A DNA stretch of 64,000 nucleotides from Streptomyces fulvorobeus (GCF_013167895.1 NZ_BLWC01000001.1:2852001-2916000), one strand, 5' to 3'. Shown: positions 7,810 to 17,193, numbered from the stretch's first letter. A program made the numbers and translations. The notes: generated by a model not told the origin, from the sequence alone.

Positions 7810-9186
7810 TCAGACGCGTTGCCACAGCGCCGGTACGTTCGGCGGCTGCCAGCCCGGCTGGGCGGTGTGCCCCTGCAGACAGCGGTAGCTCGCTCCGCCG
7901 TACGTCACCGTGGCACCGGGGGCGTACTTGGTGCCCACGGCCCAGGTCCCGCCCGGCTCGGTGGGCGGATCGGTCGGGTCCGTGGGCGGGTCGGTCGGGG
8001 TGCCGCTGGTCATCAAGGTCAGCCCGTAGACCTGGAGCGCGGCGTTGAGGGGCTGGAAGTACGTCGTGCCGCCGGACGAGCAGTTGCCGGAGCCCCCGGA
8101 GGTGACACCCTGCGCCTGGCCGCCGGAGAGGAACGAACCGCCGGAGTCACCCGGTTCGGCGCACACGCTGGTGCGGGTCACCGGGGAGATGGTGCCCTCG
8201 GGGTAGGTGACGCTGGTGTTGCGCTGCTGGATGGTGCCGCAGTGCCAGCCGGTCGTCGATCCCGAGCGGCAGACCGAGGCGCCTTCGAGCATCTCGGTGG
8301 AGCCCGTGACGGTCACGTCGCCCCTGCCGTAGCCGTTCACCAGGGCGCGCGGGGTCCAGTTGGCGTTGGTGGCCACCCAGGCGTAGTCACGACCGGGGAA
8401 GGTGGACGCCTGGAAGGAGCCCTGGGCCTGCTGGTTGGAGCCGGTGGTGGTCGTACCGGGCCTGCCGCAGTGGCCGGCGGTGACGAAGCCGTTCTGCGTG
8501 CCGCGCTTGACGGGGAAGCCGATGGAACAGCGGCCGGAGCCGTTCATGTAGTACGCGTCGCCGCCGCGCAGGTCCGCGAGGGCGCGCGGCCGCTCGGTGG
8601 ACCGGTTGACCTGCACGAGCGAGCGGGAGACCCCGGCGGTGTCGAGGAAGGCGCGCGCGGAGGCGGCGTCCGCCGCGTTGACGACGACCCGGTTGGTGCG
8701 CACGTCGACGTACCAGGACGGCACGTTCTTCGGGGACCGGCTGTGTGCCGTACGGTCCAGGGCCGCCTTGGCGGCTTCGAGGCGGTCGAGACTGTGGCCC
8801 ACGACCTCGGCCTCGGCTCCCGCGGCGGTGATGCGCGCGGCCTGCGAGGCGTCGGTCGTCGCGACAGTGAGGACCGCGCTGTCACCGCTCACCCGGGCCC
8901 CGGCGAAGCTCGCGCCGAGGGACTTCTCCAGCCCGGCGGCGACGGCCGCGGCGCGGTACTCGTCGCCTATCCGGCTCCTCGCCTCCTTCTCGCTGAGGCC
9001 GAGGTCGCGCCGCATGGCCTCGATCAGGCCGGGTGACAGCTGCCCGGCCCCGGCCGCCGTGGGTGTGGCGGCGCCCGTGGGATCGGCGGACGCCGTTCCG
9101 GTCAGACCTGCGAGCGCGAGCGCTCCCACCGCCACGGTGGCGGTGCACGCGGCGAGCGCGCGTCTGCGGAGTACGGTGAGCTCCAC
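7810..9186 (-). CDS. Streptogrisin C-like secreted serine protease with CBM5/12-type module
   Basis: 458 aa preproprotease of the S1 alpha-lytic/streptogrisin family. Signal peptide 1-34, propeptide about 35-202 (alpha-lytic pro-domain pattern LSPGLIEAMRRDLGLS), mature protease from about 203. Catalytic residues His239 (TAGHC), Asp267 (GRDYAWV) and Ser348 (EPGDSGGS) are all present, with paired cysteines around each. A PTDPPTDPTDPP linker and a 45-residue CBM follow, the layout of streptogrisin C. It is likely autoprocessed outside the cell. GTG 9186 has an AGGAGAG site four bases upstream. Same orientation as the dioxygenase 34 bases downstream, so the two may be co-transcribed. Confidence 0.93.
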   Translation of the reverse strand: MELTVLRRRALAACTATVAVGALALAGLTGTASADPTGAATPTAAGAGQLSPGLIEAMRRDLGLSEKEARSRIGDEYRAAAVAAGLEKSLGASFAGARVSGDSAVLTVATTDASQAARITAAGAEAEVVGHSLDRLEAAKAALDRTAHSRSPKNVPSWYVDVRTNRVVVNAADAASARAFLDTAGVSRSLVQVNRSTERPRALADLRGGDAYYMNGSGRCSIGFPVKRGTQNGFVTAGHCGRPGTTTTGSNQQAQGSFQASTFPGRDYAWVATNANWTPRALVNGYGRGDVTVTGSTEMLEGASVCRSGSTTGWHCGTIQQRNTSVTYPEGTISPVTRTSVCAEPGDSGGSFLSGGQAQGVTSGGSGNCSSGGTTYFQPLNAALQVYGLTLMTSGTPTDPPTDPTDPPTEPGGTWAVGTKYAPGATVTYGGASYRCLQGHTAQPGWQPPNVPALWQRV

Positions 9187-9425
9187 GTAACTCTCCTAGA
9201 TGTGAGGGGGGTTGGGCTCCTGGGCGGGGGAGCCCGGATCGGGGATTGCCGAAACCGTAACCGCGTCCCCGGCGCCCGAGGAGATCCCGTCCGCCCCCTC
9301 ACTTCGCGTTATGGGGTGCCCTGGGACCGCCCGGCCGGACCGCGGCTGCCGGGCCCGGCCGGGCCGAGGACGTCCGTACGCACCGGTGACTCCCCCTCGG
9401 GCGGCGGCCCGGGTAAGTTCCCCTC

Positions 9426-10133
9426 ATGCACACAGGCCAACCCCTGGGCTCAGGACGCACCGCCGATGTGTACGCGATCGACAAGTCCTGGGTCCTGCGC
9501 CGCTACCGCGACGGAACCGACGCCACCCCCGAACTGGCCGTCATGGCCTACCTCGCCGCCTCCGGCTTCCCGGTCCCCCGCATAGGCCCGCCCGCCGATC
9601 CCTCGATGCCGGTCTGTGACCTGGTGCTGCAACGGCTGGCCGGTCCGACCATGGCCGAGGCCCTGACCGCCGGCACGCTCGGCGGGCCGGAGGCAGCCGA
9701 GACACTGGCACGCCTCCTGCGCGAGCTGCACACGATCCCGCCCCGGCTCTCGAACGACCCGTACGACCGGATCATCCACCTGGACCTGCACCCGGAGAAC
9801 GTGATGCTGACGCCCCACGGGCCGGTGGTGATCGACTGGTGCAACGCGTCGGAGGGGCCTCCGGAGCTCGACCGGGCCATGTCCTGCCTGATCCTGGCCC
9901 AGGCAACGCTCGCTCCCTCGTTGCCCGCCGCGTCCGCTGTCCGCGGGCTGCTCGTCGAGCTGGCCGGCCGGCTCGACGAGGACGGCGGCATACCCGCCGA
10001 GGCCCTCGCCCGCGCCAGGGCGCTCCGGGCGGCCGGCCCGTGCCGGACGGCCGAGGAGCTGACGGCGCTCGACGAGGCGGTGGAGCTGGTCGCCGCGGTG
10101 GGCCGGACCGCAGCGGACCATCCCCGCAGGTAG
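9426..10133 (+). CDS. APH-family phosphotransferase
   Basis: 235 aa, smaller than typical aminoglycoside phosphotransferases. Kinase-like fold signatures: GSGRTADVY nucleotide loop at 8-16, catalytic loop HLDLHPENVML at 118-128 and metal-binding Asp in VVIDWCN at 134-140. The substrate is unknown; many such proteins phosphorylate small hydroxylated metabolites rather than antibiotics. ATG 9426 has no ribosome site and follows a short promoter-like gap, so it may be leaderless. Single gene between the protease and tRNA-Thr. Confidence 0.82.
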   Translation: MHTGQPLGSGRTADVYAIDKSWVLRRYRDGTDATPELAVMAYLAASGFPVPRIGPPADPSMPVCDLVLQRLAGPTMAEALTAGTLGGPEAAETLARLLRELHTIPPRLSNDPYDRIIHLDLHPENVMLTPHGPVVIDWCNASEGPPELDRAMSCLILAQATLAPSLPAASAVRGLLVELAGRLDEDGGIPAEALARARALRAAGPCRTAEELTALDEAVELVAAVGRTAADHPRR

Positions 10134-10301
10134 GCGAGCACGGCCACCACCCGGCGGCGCGGACTGCTTCGCATGCTCCTCGGCAGGGTTCCCAGCGACA
10201 TGACGGCCCGCCACGAGGAGCTGCATGCCGCCCAGGCATCGCTCACGCAAACACCTCCACGGCGTCCCCGTCGTGCGGCGCGGCGTGCCCAGGACATGAA
10301 A

Positions 10302-10334
10302 AAGCCCAGGTCAGTGGAGAACTGACCTGGGCTT
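10302..10334 (-). terminator. Hairpin terminator of tRNA-Thr
   Basis: Perfect 14-bp stem (10302-10315 with 10321-10334) with a 5-base loop, immediately 3' of the tRNA on the minus strand. Confidence 0.85.
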
Positions 10335-10340
10335 CAAAAG

Positions 10341-10414
10341 GGCCGCCTTCGGGATTCGAACCCGAGACCTACGCATTACGAGTGCGTTGCTCTGGCCAAC
10401 TGAGCTAAGGCGGC
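10341..10414 (-). tRNA. tRNA-Thr (anticodon CGU)
   Basis: Read on the minus strand it folds into a complete cloverleaf: acceptor GCCGCCT/AGGCGGC, D-stem AGCTC...GAGC, anticodon arm ACGCA-CTCGTAA-TGCGT with CGT at positions 34-36 (reads ACG, Thr), and a T-arm with GGTTCGAATCC. CCA is not encoded. Confidence 0.95.
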
Positions 10415-10523
10415 ACGCCCTGTCGCACTATGGTGCGATCAGCAGCGGGGCCAAGTCTACACAGTTTCCGGGGGTGCTCCGCACCGGCCGCCCCAGGAGA
10501 CGTATCCCCAGGTCAAGCGCGGA

Positions 10524-12053
10524 TCAGCTGCACTTCTTGCCGTCCGTGGGAGGCGTGCCCTCCAGGAGGTAGGTGTTGATCGCCGTGTCGATGCAGTCGC
10601 TTCCCCGGCCGTACGCCGTGTGGCCGTCGCCCTTGTACGTGAGGAGGGTGCCGGAGGTGAGCTGGTCCGCGAGTGACTCGGCCCACCTGTAGGGGGTGGC
10701 CGGGTCCCTGGTGGTGCCGACCACGACGATCGGCGCGGCGCCCTTCGCCTCGGTGCGGTGCGGGGTGCCGGTCGGCCCGGTCGGCCAGGAGCCGCAGTTC
10801 AGGGCCGCCCACGCGAAGCCCCGGCCGAAGACCGGGGACGCCTCCTCGAAGGCGGGGACTGCCTTCTCGACGGCGGCCGGGGTGCCGAAGGCCGGTGGCA
10901 GGTCGAGGCAGTTCACGGCCGCGTTGGCGAACATCAGGTTGGCGTACGAGCCGTTCGGCTCACGCTCGTAGTAGCTGTCGGCCAGAGCCAGCAGACCCGA
11001 GCCGTCGCTGCGCCCGGCGCCCGCCAGCGCCTCCCGGAGCTGCGGCCAGGCCGCCTCGTCGTACATGGCGGCGATCACCCCGGTCGTGGCCAGCGACTCG
11101 GTCAGCTTGCGGCTCTCGCCGGTCGGGACCGGCTTGGCGTCCAGGTCGGCGAAGAGCTGCTTGAGCGCGGCGCCCGCCGCGTCCGTGGTGGTCGTGCCGA
11201 GGGGGCAGTCCTCCTTCTTCACGCAGTCCGTGGCGAAGGACTGGAACGCCGCCTCGAAGCCCGCTGTCTGGTCGCGGTTGATGTCGACGGCCGGGAGGGA
11301 CGGGTCCATCGCCCCGTCGAGGACCAGCCGCCCCGCCCGGTCCGGGAAGAGGTCGGCGTACGTGGCACCGAGGAAGGTGCCGTAGGACGCTCCCACGTAG
11401 TGCAGCTTCTCGTCGCCCAGCAGGGAGCGCAGGACGTCCATGTCGCGGGCCGTCTCGACCGTGGAGACGTGCGGGAGAATCCTCGCGGAGCGTTTCTCGC
11501 AGCCGTTGGCGAACTTCTTGAACGCGGCGCTGAGCCCGGTGACCTCGGCGGCGTCGTCAGGGGTCTGGTCGACCTGGGTGTAGGCGTCCATCTCCTTGCC
11601 GGTCAGACACTCGACCGGCTCGCTGCGGGCCACACCGCGTGGATCGATGGCGACCATGTCGTAGCGGGCGCGGACCGGGGCCGGATAGCCGATGGCCGCG
11701 TACCCCTGGAGGTAGCCGATGGCCGAACCACCCGGGCCGCCCGGATTCACCAGGAGGGAGCCGATCCGCTTGCCGGGCCCGGTGGCCTTCTTGCGGGAGA
11801 CGGCCAGCTTGATGTTTCCGTCCTCCGGCCGCGCGTAATCCAGCGGCGCCTTCATGGTGGTGCACTGGAAGCCCTCGACTCCGCACTCCCGCCAGCTCAG
11901 CTTCTGCGCGTAGTACGGCTTGAGGCCCTTGAGGGCCACGGCTCCGGCAGCCGGCGCACTCGTCGACGGTGATCCGCTGCTGCAGCCGGAAACGAGGAGG
12001 CCGGCAGTGCCGAGCGCGGTGGCGGAGATGCGGAGCAGGCGCCTGGTGTCCAT
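10524..12053 (-). CDS. Secreted alpha/beta-hydrolase lipoprotein of the tripeptidyl aminopeptidase (TAP) family
   Basis: 509 aa from ATG 12053, chosen because the signal sequence begins there; the frame is open to 12131. Lipobox VSGC with Cys24 predicts a lipid-anchored exported enzyme. Alpha/beta-hydrolase landmarks: oxyanion HG-equivalent NPGGPGGS (103-110), DPRGVARSEP (137-146), nucleophile Ser223 in GASYG, acid in GTTRDPATP and His in GDGHTAYG near the C-terminus with the TAP-like C-terminal domain. Members in Streptomyces (SlpD/SlpE and Tap type) remove N-terminal tripeptides from secreted peptides. Monocistronic; convergent with the tRNA-Thr terminator region. Confidence 0.88.
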   Translation of the reverse strand: MDTRRLLRISATALGTAGLLVSGCSSGSPSTSAPAAGAVALKGLKPYYAQKLSWRECGVEGFQCTTMKAPLDYARPEDGNIKLAVSRKKATGPGKRIGSLLVNPGGPGGSAIGYLQGYAAIGYPAPVRARYDMVAIDPRGVARSEPVECLTGKEMDAYTQVDQTPDDAAEVTGLSAAFKKFANGCEKRSARILPHVSTVETARDMDVLRSLLGDEKLHYVGASYGTFLGATYADLFPDRAGRLVLDGAMDPSLPAVDINRDQTAGFEAAFQSFATDCVKKEDCPLGTTTTDAAGAALKQLFADLDAKPVPTGESRKLTESLATTGVIAAMYDEAAWPQLREALAGAGRSDGSGLLALADSYYEREPNGSYANLMFANAAVNCLDLPPAFGTPAAVEKAVPAFEEASPVFGRGFAWAALNCGSWPTGPTGTPHRTEAKGAAPIVVVGTTRDPATPYRWAESLADQLTSGTLLTYKGDGHTAYGRGSDCIDTAINTYLLEGTPPTDGKKCS

Positions 12054-12205
12054 CCCCGGAGCGTAGCCGCCGGAGGACGACTCGTCCGATTTCCTGCTCA
12101 TTCGGGTGAATAACTGCCAGGAGACAACCACCGGGTTACGCCCGCCGACTGAGTGCCCGCCCCACCAGCCCTCATCGCTTCGTACGGACCCGGCGCGGGC
12201 CCGCG

Positions 12206-13411
12206 TCAGCCCGCCCGGAGTGCCATCGTCATCGCCTCCACCGCGAGCAGCGGCGCCACGTTGCGGTCGAGCGCCTGGCGGCAGGCGATCACCGCCTCGA
12301 TCCTGCGCAGGGTGCGCTCGGGCGTCGACGACCGGGCGATACGGTCGAGCGAGTCCTGGGCGTCGACGTTGGCGATCGCGATCCGCGAACCGAGCTGGAG
12401 GGCCAGTACGTCGCGGTAGAAGCCGGTCAGATCGGTGAGCGCCAGATCGAGGCTGTCGCGCTGGGAGCGGGTCTTCCTGCGCTTCTGCCTGTCCTCGAGA
12501 TCCTTCATCACCCCCGCCGTGCCACGCGGCATCCGGCCCCCGGCGACGGCGCCGAGAGCCGTCTTCATGTCCTCGGTCTCCTTGACGTCGACCTCGTCCG
12601 AGACCTGCCTGGCCTCATCCGTCGCGGTGTCGATCAGCTCCTGGGCGGCCTTCAGACAGCCGCCCACGTCGTCGATCCGGAGCGGGAGCTTGAGCACGGC
12701 TGCCCGGCGGGCCCTGGCCCGCTCGTCCGTGGCCAGGCGACGGGCCCGGCCGATGTGCCCCTGGGTGGCGCGGGCCACGGCCGCGGCGCGCTCGGGGTCG
12801 ATGCCGTCCCGCCGGATCAGGACGTCGGCGACGGCGTCGACGGGCGGTGTCCTGAGCGTGAGGTGGCGGCAGCGGGAGCGGATCGTGGGCAGGACGTCTT
12901 CCAGCGAGGGCGCGCAGAGCAGCCACACCGTGCGGGGGGCGGGTTCCTCGACGGCCTTCAGCAGGACGTTGCCCGCTCCCTCGGTGAGACGGTCGGCGTC
13001 CTCCAGGATGATGACCTGCCAGCGCCCGATCGCCGGGGAGAGCTGGGCGCGGCGGACCAGGTCGCGGGTCTCCTTCACACCGATCGACAGCAGGTCGGTG
13101 CGGATGACGTCGACGTCGGCGTGCGTACCGACCAGGCTGGTGTGGCAGCCGTCGCAGAAGCCGCAGCCGGGGATGCCTCCGAGGGCGCGGTCCGGGCTGG
13201 TGCACTGGAGCGCGGCGGCGAAGGCGCGGGCGGCGGTGGACCGCCCGGACCCCGGCGGTCCGGTGAACAGCCAGGCGTGCGTCATCTTCGAGCCTGGCGG
13301 CACGGGCTCACGGGCGGAGACGGCGGTGACCAGCACATCGGCGTCACGGGCGGCCGCAGCGAGCTGCTGCTGCACCCGGTCCTGTCCGACGAGGTCGTCC
13401 CATACGGTCAT
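12206..13411 (-). CDS. holB: DNA polymerase III subunit delta'
   Basis: 401 aa clamp-loader subunit. AAA+ fold with P-loop GPPGSGRST at 51-59, a zinc-binding cysteine set (Cys70, then CGFCDGC with Cys83, 86, 89), LEDADRLTEGAGNVLLKAVEEP Walker B region, and sensor SRC. The C-terminal lid is alpha-helical. It lies directly downstream of the thymidylate kinase gene, as in most actinomycetes, where tmk and holB are neighbours. Confidence 0.95.
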   Translation of the reverse strand: MTVWDDLVGQDRVQQQLAAAARDADVLVTAVSAREPVPPGSKMTHAWLFTGPPGSGRSTAARAFAAALQCTSPDRALGGIPGCGFCDGCHTSLVGTHADVDVIRTDLLSIGVKETRDLVRRAQLSPAIGRWQVIILEDADRLTEGAGNVLLKAVEEPAPRTVWLLCAPSLEDVLPTIRSRCRHLTLRTPPVDAVADVLIRRDGIDPERAAAVARATQGHIGRARRLATDERARARRAAVLKLPLRIDDVGGCLKAAQELIDTATDEARQVSDEVDVKETEDMKTALGAVAGGRMPRGTAGVMKDLEDRQKRRKTRSQRDSLDLALTDLTGFYRDVLALQLGSRIAIANVDAQDSLDRIARSSTPERTLRRIEAVIACRQALDRNVAPLLAVEAMTMALRAG

Positions 13412-13455
13412 GGGTCACCGCCCTTCCGGTGGTGTGGATGGTGCGTGGGGTCGAT

Positions 13456-13503
13456 GGTGCGTGCGGTGGGTGGTACGTGCGGTGGGTGGTGCGTGCGGTG
13501 GGT
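13456..13503. repeat. Three 16-base tandem repeats
   Basis: GGTGCGTGCGGTGGGT at 13456-13471, the same with one change (GGTACG...) at 13472-13487, and an exact copy at 13488-13503. Decayed units extend upstream to about 13430. Located just before the holB start. Confidence 0.85.
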
Positions 13504-13666
13504 CGGGTGAGGGTCCTGCGTCGCGCGTCGAGTGCTCCGCAGCCGGTGATCGCGCCGGTGATCGCGCCGGTGGTTCCATTGTGGGGGAAGGGTCTGACAA
13601 TCCCGGCTTTCCGGCCCTCGCGACGGGCCCGCCTACCCATCCGTCCGGACACCTGCACGGCCCACG

Positions 13667-13702
13667 CCATCGGCGGGCCCGGAATCCCGGGCCCGCCGAT
13701 GG
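13667..13702 (-). terminator. Hairpin terminator downstream of tmk
   Basis: Perfect 16-bp stem (13667-13682 with 13687-13702) and a 4-base loop, starting 15 bases past the tmk stop codon. Confidence 0.85.
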
Positions 13703-13716
13703 GTGGAACGGATCGG

Positions 13717-16700
13717 TCAGCCGCGCGGACGGCGGCCCCGGCCGGACCGGCCCGGGTCCTCGTCATGGTCGCCGAGCAGTTCGTCGGCCAGGGACGGCAG
13801 GTCGTCCAGCGGCGTCTCCTCGGCCCAGTCGGGGCGGGGGCGCTTCTGGTGGGCCTGCCGGTCGTACGCCTCCTGGGTGGCCTGCGGGTCGTCGCTGATC
13901 TGCGGCAGCTCGCGCGTGCGCTCATTGTCGCTCTCCGGGGCGGGCGCGGCAGGGCGCTCGTCGCGGAAGATGCCCTGCGGCACCCGGTCGGCCGGCGTCT
14001 GGTCCCGTAGGGGTCGCAGGACCGCCGTATCGTCCGAGTCCCGCGCCGGGCGGCGCCCGGCCTGATCGTCCACCCGCGGCAGCATGGCCGTATCGGCGTC
14101 GTCCCCGGCCGGACGACCGGTGCGGGGATCGGTGCGGGGAGCACGGTCGGAGTGCGGCCGGCCGGCCGGAGGCACCAGCGGTGAAGGCACCGTCTGCGTC
14201 ACGTCGTTCGCCCCGATGACCGGCGTCGGCACCGTGAGCTCGTTGTCGGGGCCGGAGGGGCCCGAGGGGCCGGAAGGAGCAGACCGGCCGGACGCAGCGG
14301 GCCCGTCTGACCGGCCGGACCCGTCGGACGGAGCGGGCTGCCGTGAACGCTCAGCTCGCTCCGTCCGCTCAGCCGCAGCGGCAGCCTCGGCCCTGGACGC
14401 AGCCTCGGCCTCAGCCCTGGACGCAGCCTCAGCGGCAGCTGCGGCCTCAGCCCTGGACGCGGCCTCCGCCGCAGCCCTGGCCTCGGCTTCCGCCCTGACC
14501 GCCGCCGCAGCCTCCGCCTGGCGCCGCGCCTCCTCGGCCCTCAGCAGAGCCTCCTCCGCCTTGCGCTGCTTCTCCAGACGCCGTACCTCGGCCTCCTTGC
14601 GCAGCCGCGCCTCTTCCTCCGCCTGCCTGCGCAGGCGCTCCTGTTCGGCCGCGCGCACCCGCTCCTCGGCCTCGCGCCTGGCGCGCTCCTCCTCCGCGAG
14701 ACGGCGGGCCTCCTCGGCCCGCAGCCGGGCCTCCTCCGCCTGCCGTTCGGCCTCACGCTGCCGCGCCTCCTCCAGCTCGCGGCGCTTGCGCTCCTCCTCC
14801 TCGGCACGGAGCCTGGCGAGCTGTTCCTGCCGCTCGCGCTCCAGCCGTTCCTCCTCGGCCTTGCGGGCCGCCTCTTCCTCGGCCTTGCGCCTGGCCTCCT
14901 CCTCGGCCGCCCTGCGCGCCTCCGCCTGGGCCTCGATCTCGGCCTCGGAGAGCGGAAGGAGCCGGTCGAGCCGGTGGCGTACGACCATGGTGATCGCCTC
15001 CGGCTGCTGGCCCGCGTCCACCACCAGGTAGCGGACCGGGTCCGCCGCCGCGAGGGTGAGGAAGCCCGAACGCACCCGGGCGTGGAACTCGGGCGGCTCC
15101 GACTCCAGCCGGTCCGGCGCCTCCGTGAACCGTTCGCGCGCGACCTCCGGGTCCACGTCGAGCAGCACCGTCAGATGCGGTACGAGACCGCTCGTCGCCC
15201 ACCGGGAGATCCGGGCGATCTCGGTCGGGGACAGATCACGGCCCGCGCCCTGATAGGCGACGGACGAGTCGATGTACCGGTCGGAGATGACGATCGCCCC
15301 GCGCTCCAGCGCCGGGCGTACGACCGAGTCGACGTGCTCGGCGCGGTCGGCGGCGTACAGCAGGGCCTCCGTCCGGTTGGAGAGCCCGGCCGACGACACG
15401 TCCAGCAGGATCGACCGCAGCCGCTTGCCGACCGGGGTCGCTCCCGGCTCACGCGTCACGACGACCTCGTGGCCCTTGGCCCGGATCCAGTCGGCGAGCG
15501 CCTCGACCTGGGTGGACTTGCCGGCTCCGTCGCCGCCCTCCAGGGCGAGGAAGAAGCCGGTCGCCGCGGGTGCGACCGTGGGGTCACCGCCGCGTACGGC
15601 CTCGCGCAGATCGCGCCGCAGCGGCACCCCCGCGCGGTCGTCCGTCCTGGCCAGGAGCACCGCGGCGACGGGCAGCAGCAGCGCGCCGATGAGCATGAGC
15701 GCGAACGCGGCGCCGCCGTGCGCGAAGACGAAGTCGCCGGAGACCAGGCGGTGCCGTCCGATGGCGGCGGCGAGCAGCGGGCCGCCGACGGCGCCGAGCG
15801 CGATGAGCACCCGGACGACGGCCTGGAGGTGTTCGGTGGTCCTGGCCTGCCGGAACTCCTCGGTCTCCTGGTCGATGAGCGTGTGCCCCGTGGCCGCGGC
15901 CACACCGGCCGCGTAACCGGCGAGGAGCGCGAGGAGCAGCCCCGTCGCCGTGTCCGGTACCAGCCCGAGCGCGAGGAGCGCGACCCCGGTGACGGCCGTG
16001 GCGAAGGCCAGCAGACGGCGCCGCGAAAGGGTGGGCAGTACCTTCTGCGCGGTACGGATGCCGAGGCCCGTGCCGCCGGTCAGCGCCAGGACGAGCAGCG
16101 CGAACGTGGCGGGACCGCCGCCCAGGTCGAGCGCGTGCAGTACGGAGACCGCCGCCGCGGCGGCGATGGCTCCGGCGACCGCGGCGCAGGCGCCGACGAC
16201 CAGCGGAAGCGTGCCGGTGCGGCCCTTGTCGGGCCCCGCTCCGGTGACCGGACGGCGCAGGCCCTCCAGGGGCGAGCGCGGCCGGGGCGTCGGTGTGGCG
16301 GGCAGTTCGAGGAAGTACAGGACCGAGATCGAGGCGGAGAAGAGTCCGGCCGCGACGTACGACCCGAGTGCCGCCTGGTGGAAGGAGAACCAGTCGAGTC
16401 CCGCGCCCAGCAGATTGCCGATCAGGGTGGCGACCAGCAGAGCCGCGCCGGCGGCGGGGACGGCCAGGAAGTTCGTCCGCAGGGAGAGCCTGCGCAGTGC
16501 GTCGAGGTGGTCGGGCAGGGGGCGCACGGCGGCGCCCTCGGCGGGCGGGGCGGGCAGCAGTGCGGGGGCCGCGCTCTCCTTCGCGACCGTCCACAGCCGC
16601 TCACCGACACCGGTGAGGAAGACGGTGATCAGGACCATCATGAGTGCCTTGTCGGGCATCCAGTCGATCCACAGCGGTGCGACGACCAGCAGCGCGAGCC

Positions 16701-17076
16701 GCAGCCCGTCCACCCCGATCATCAGCCAGCGCCGGTCCACCGGCCCGCCGGGTCCCGTGAGCGACGTCAGTGGCCCCAGGAGTACGGCTCCGAAGAGCAC
16801 AGTGGAAATAATCCGGACACTGAACACCGCGGCGACGGCGAAAGCCGCCCCTCTGTATCCCGGTCCGAATGAGCCCTCAAGGATTGCCGCTTGCAGCGAC
16901 ATCAGCACCAGCACGAGAAGGGCGAGTGCATCGCCGATACCGCCGACGAGCTGGGCGCTCCACAACCGCTTCAGCGGGGGAACACGCAACAGGGCTCGTA
17001 CGGCGCGCTCGCGTGAGTCTGCGGCAAGTGTGTCGGAGGTGGGGCTCACGACCGTTGGCTGCTCGGCTCGCGTCAT
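13717..17076 (-). CDS. tmk: MFS-like membrane domain fused to thymidylate kinase with long charged tail
   Basis: 1119 aa. Residues about 30-480 are a 12-helix-like hydrophobic domain resembling a major facilitator transporter. Residues about 505-715 are thymidylate kinase: P-loop LEGGDGAGKSTQ near 510, TREPGATPVGKRLR, and the DR motif in SDRYIDSSVAYQGAGRDLS; it converts dTMP to dTDP. Residues about 725-900 form a Glu/Arg/Ala coiled-coil (RKAEEEAARKAEEERLERER type repeats). The last 200 residues are Ser/Pro/Asp-rich and probably disordered. This fusion is characteristic of Streptomyces; the role of the membrane half is unknown. It may tether dTTP synthesis to the membrane. Downstream holB is in the same orientation. 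Confidence 0.92.
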   Translation of the reverse strand: MTRAEQPTVVSPTSDTLAADSRERAVRALLRVPPLKRLWSAQLVGGIGDALALLVLVLMSLQAAILEGSFGPGYRGAAFAVAAVFSVRIISTVLFGAVLLGPLTSLTGPGGPVDRRWLMIGVDGLRLALLVVAPLWIDWMPDKALMMVLITVFLTGVGERLWTVAKESAAPALLPAPPAEGAAVRPLPDHLDALRRLSLRTNFLAVPAAGAALLVATLIGNLLGAGLDWFSFHQAALGSYVAAGLFSASISVLYFLELPATPTPRPRSPLEGLRRPVTGAGPDKGRTGTLPLVVGACAAVAGAIAAAAAVSVLHALDLGGGPATFALLVLALTGGTGLGIRTAQKVLPTLSRRRLLAFATAVTGVALLALGLVPDTATGLLLALLAGYAAGVAAATGHTLIDQETEEFRQARTTEHLQAVVRVLIALGAVGGPLLAAAIGRHRLVSGDFVFAHGGAAFALMLIGALLLPVAAVLLARTDDRAGVPLRRDLREAVRGGDPTVAPAATGFFLALEGGDGAGKSTQVEALADWIRAKGHEVVVTREPGATPVGKRLRSILLDVSSAGLSNRTEALLYAADRAEHVDSVVRPALERGAIVISDRYIDSSVAYQGAGRDLSPTEIARISRWATSGLVPHLTVLLDVDPEVARERFTEAPDRLESEPPEFHARVRSGFLTLAAADPVRYLVVDAGQQPEAITMVVRHRLDRLLPLSEAEIEAQAEARRAAEEEARRKAEEEAARKAEEERLERERQEQLARLRAEEEERKRRELEEARQREAERQAEEARLRAEEARRLAEEERARREAEERVRAAEQERLRRQAEEEARLRKEAEVRRLEKQRKAEEALLRAEEARRQAEAAAAVRAEAEARAAAEAASRAEAAAAAEAASRAEAEAASRAEAAAAAERTERAERSRQPAPSDGSGRSDGPAASGRSAPSGPSGPSGPDNELTVPTPVIGANDVTQTVPSPLVPPAGRPHSDRAPRTDPRTGRPAGDDADTAMLPRVDDQAGRRPARDSDDTAVLRPLRDQTPADRVPQGIFRDERPAAPAPESDNERTRELPQISDDPQATQEAYDRQAHQKRPRPDWAEETPLDDLPSLADELLGDHDEDPGRSGRGRRPRG

Positions 17077-17169
17077 CCGCCCAGCCTATCCGGAGCGGTG
17101 CGGTCACTGTTGACCCCGTCCGAACATACGACCGTAGGGGGGCGGTGCGGCTGCGCCAGGCGAAACGAA

Positions 17170-17193
17170 ACGGCGGGGCCGAAGCCCCGCCGT
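17170..17193 (-). terminator. Hairpin terminator of topA
   Basis: 10-bp stem (17170-17179 with 17184-17193), CGAA loop, followed on the minus strand by TTTCGTTTCG. It starts about 35 bases after the topA stop. Confidence 0.85.

Larger units (their letters stand above)
13412..13716. other. holB-tmk spacer with tandem repeats
   Basis: 305 bases without a gene. Holds a GGTG-rich tandem repeat block (13430-13503), two copies of CCGGTGATCGCG near 13541-13565 and the tmk terminator hairpin at 13667-13702. Confidence 0.7.

Noticed and set aside
13456..13503. Tandem 16-mers considered as a CRISPR or partition site
   Set aside because: No spacers between repeats and no cas or par genes nearby; simple tandem repeat.
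14974..16872. 632-aa plus-strand ORF opposite tmk
   Set aside because: Antisense frame of the tmk fusion; composition typical of shadow ORFs in high-GC DNA.
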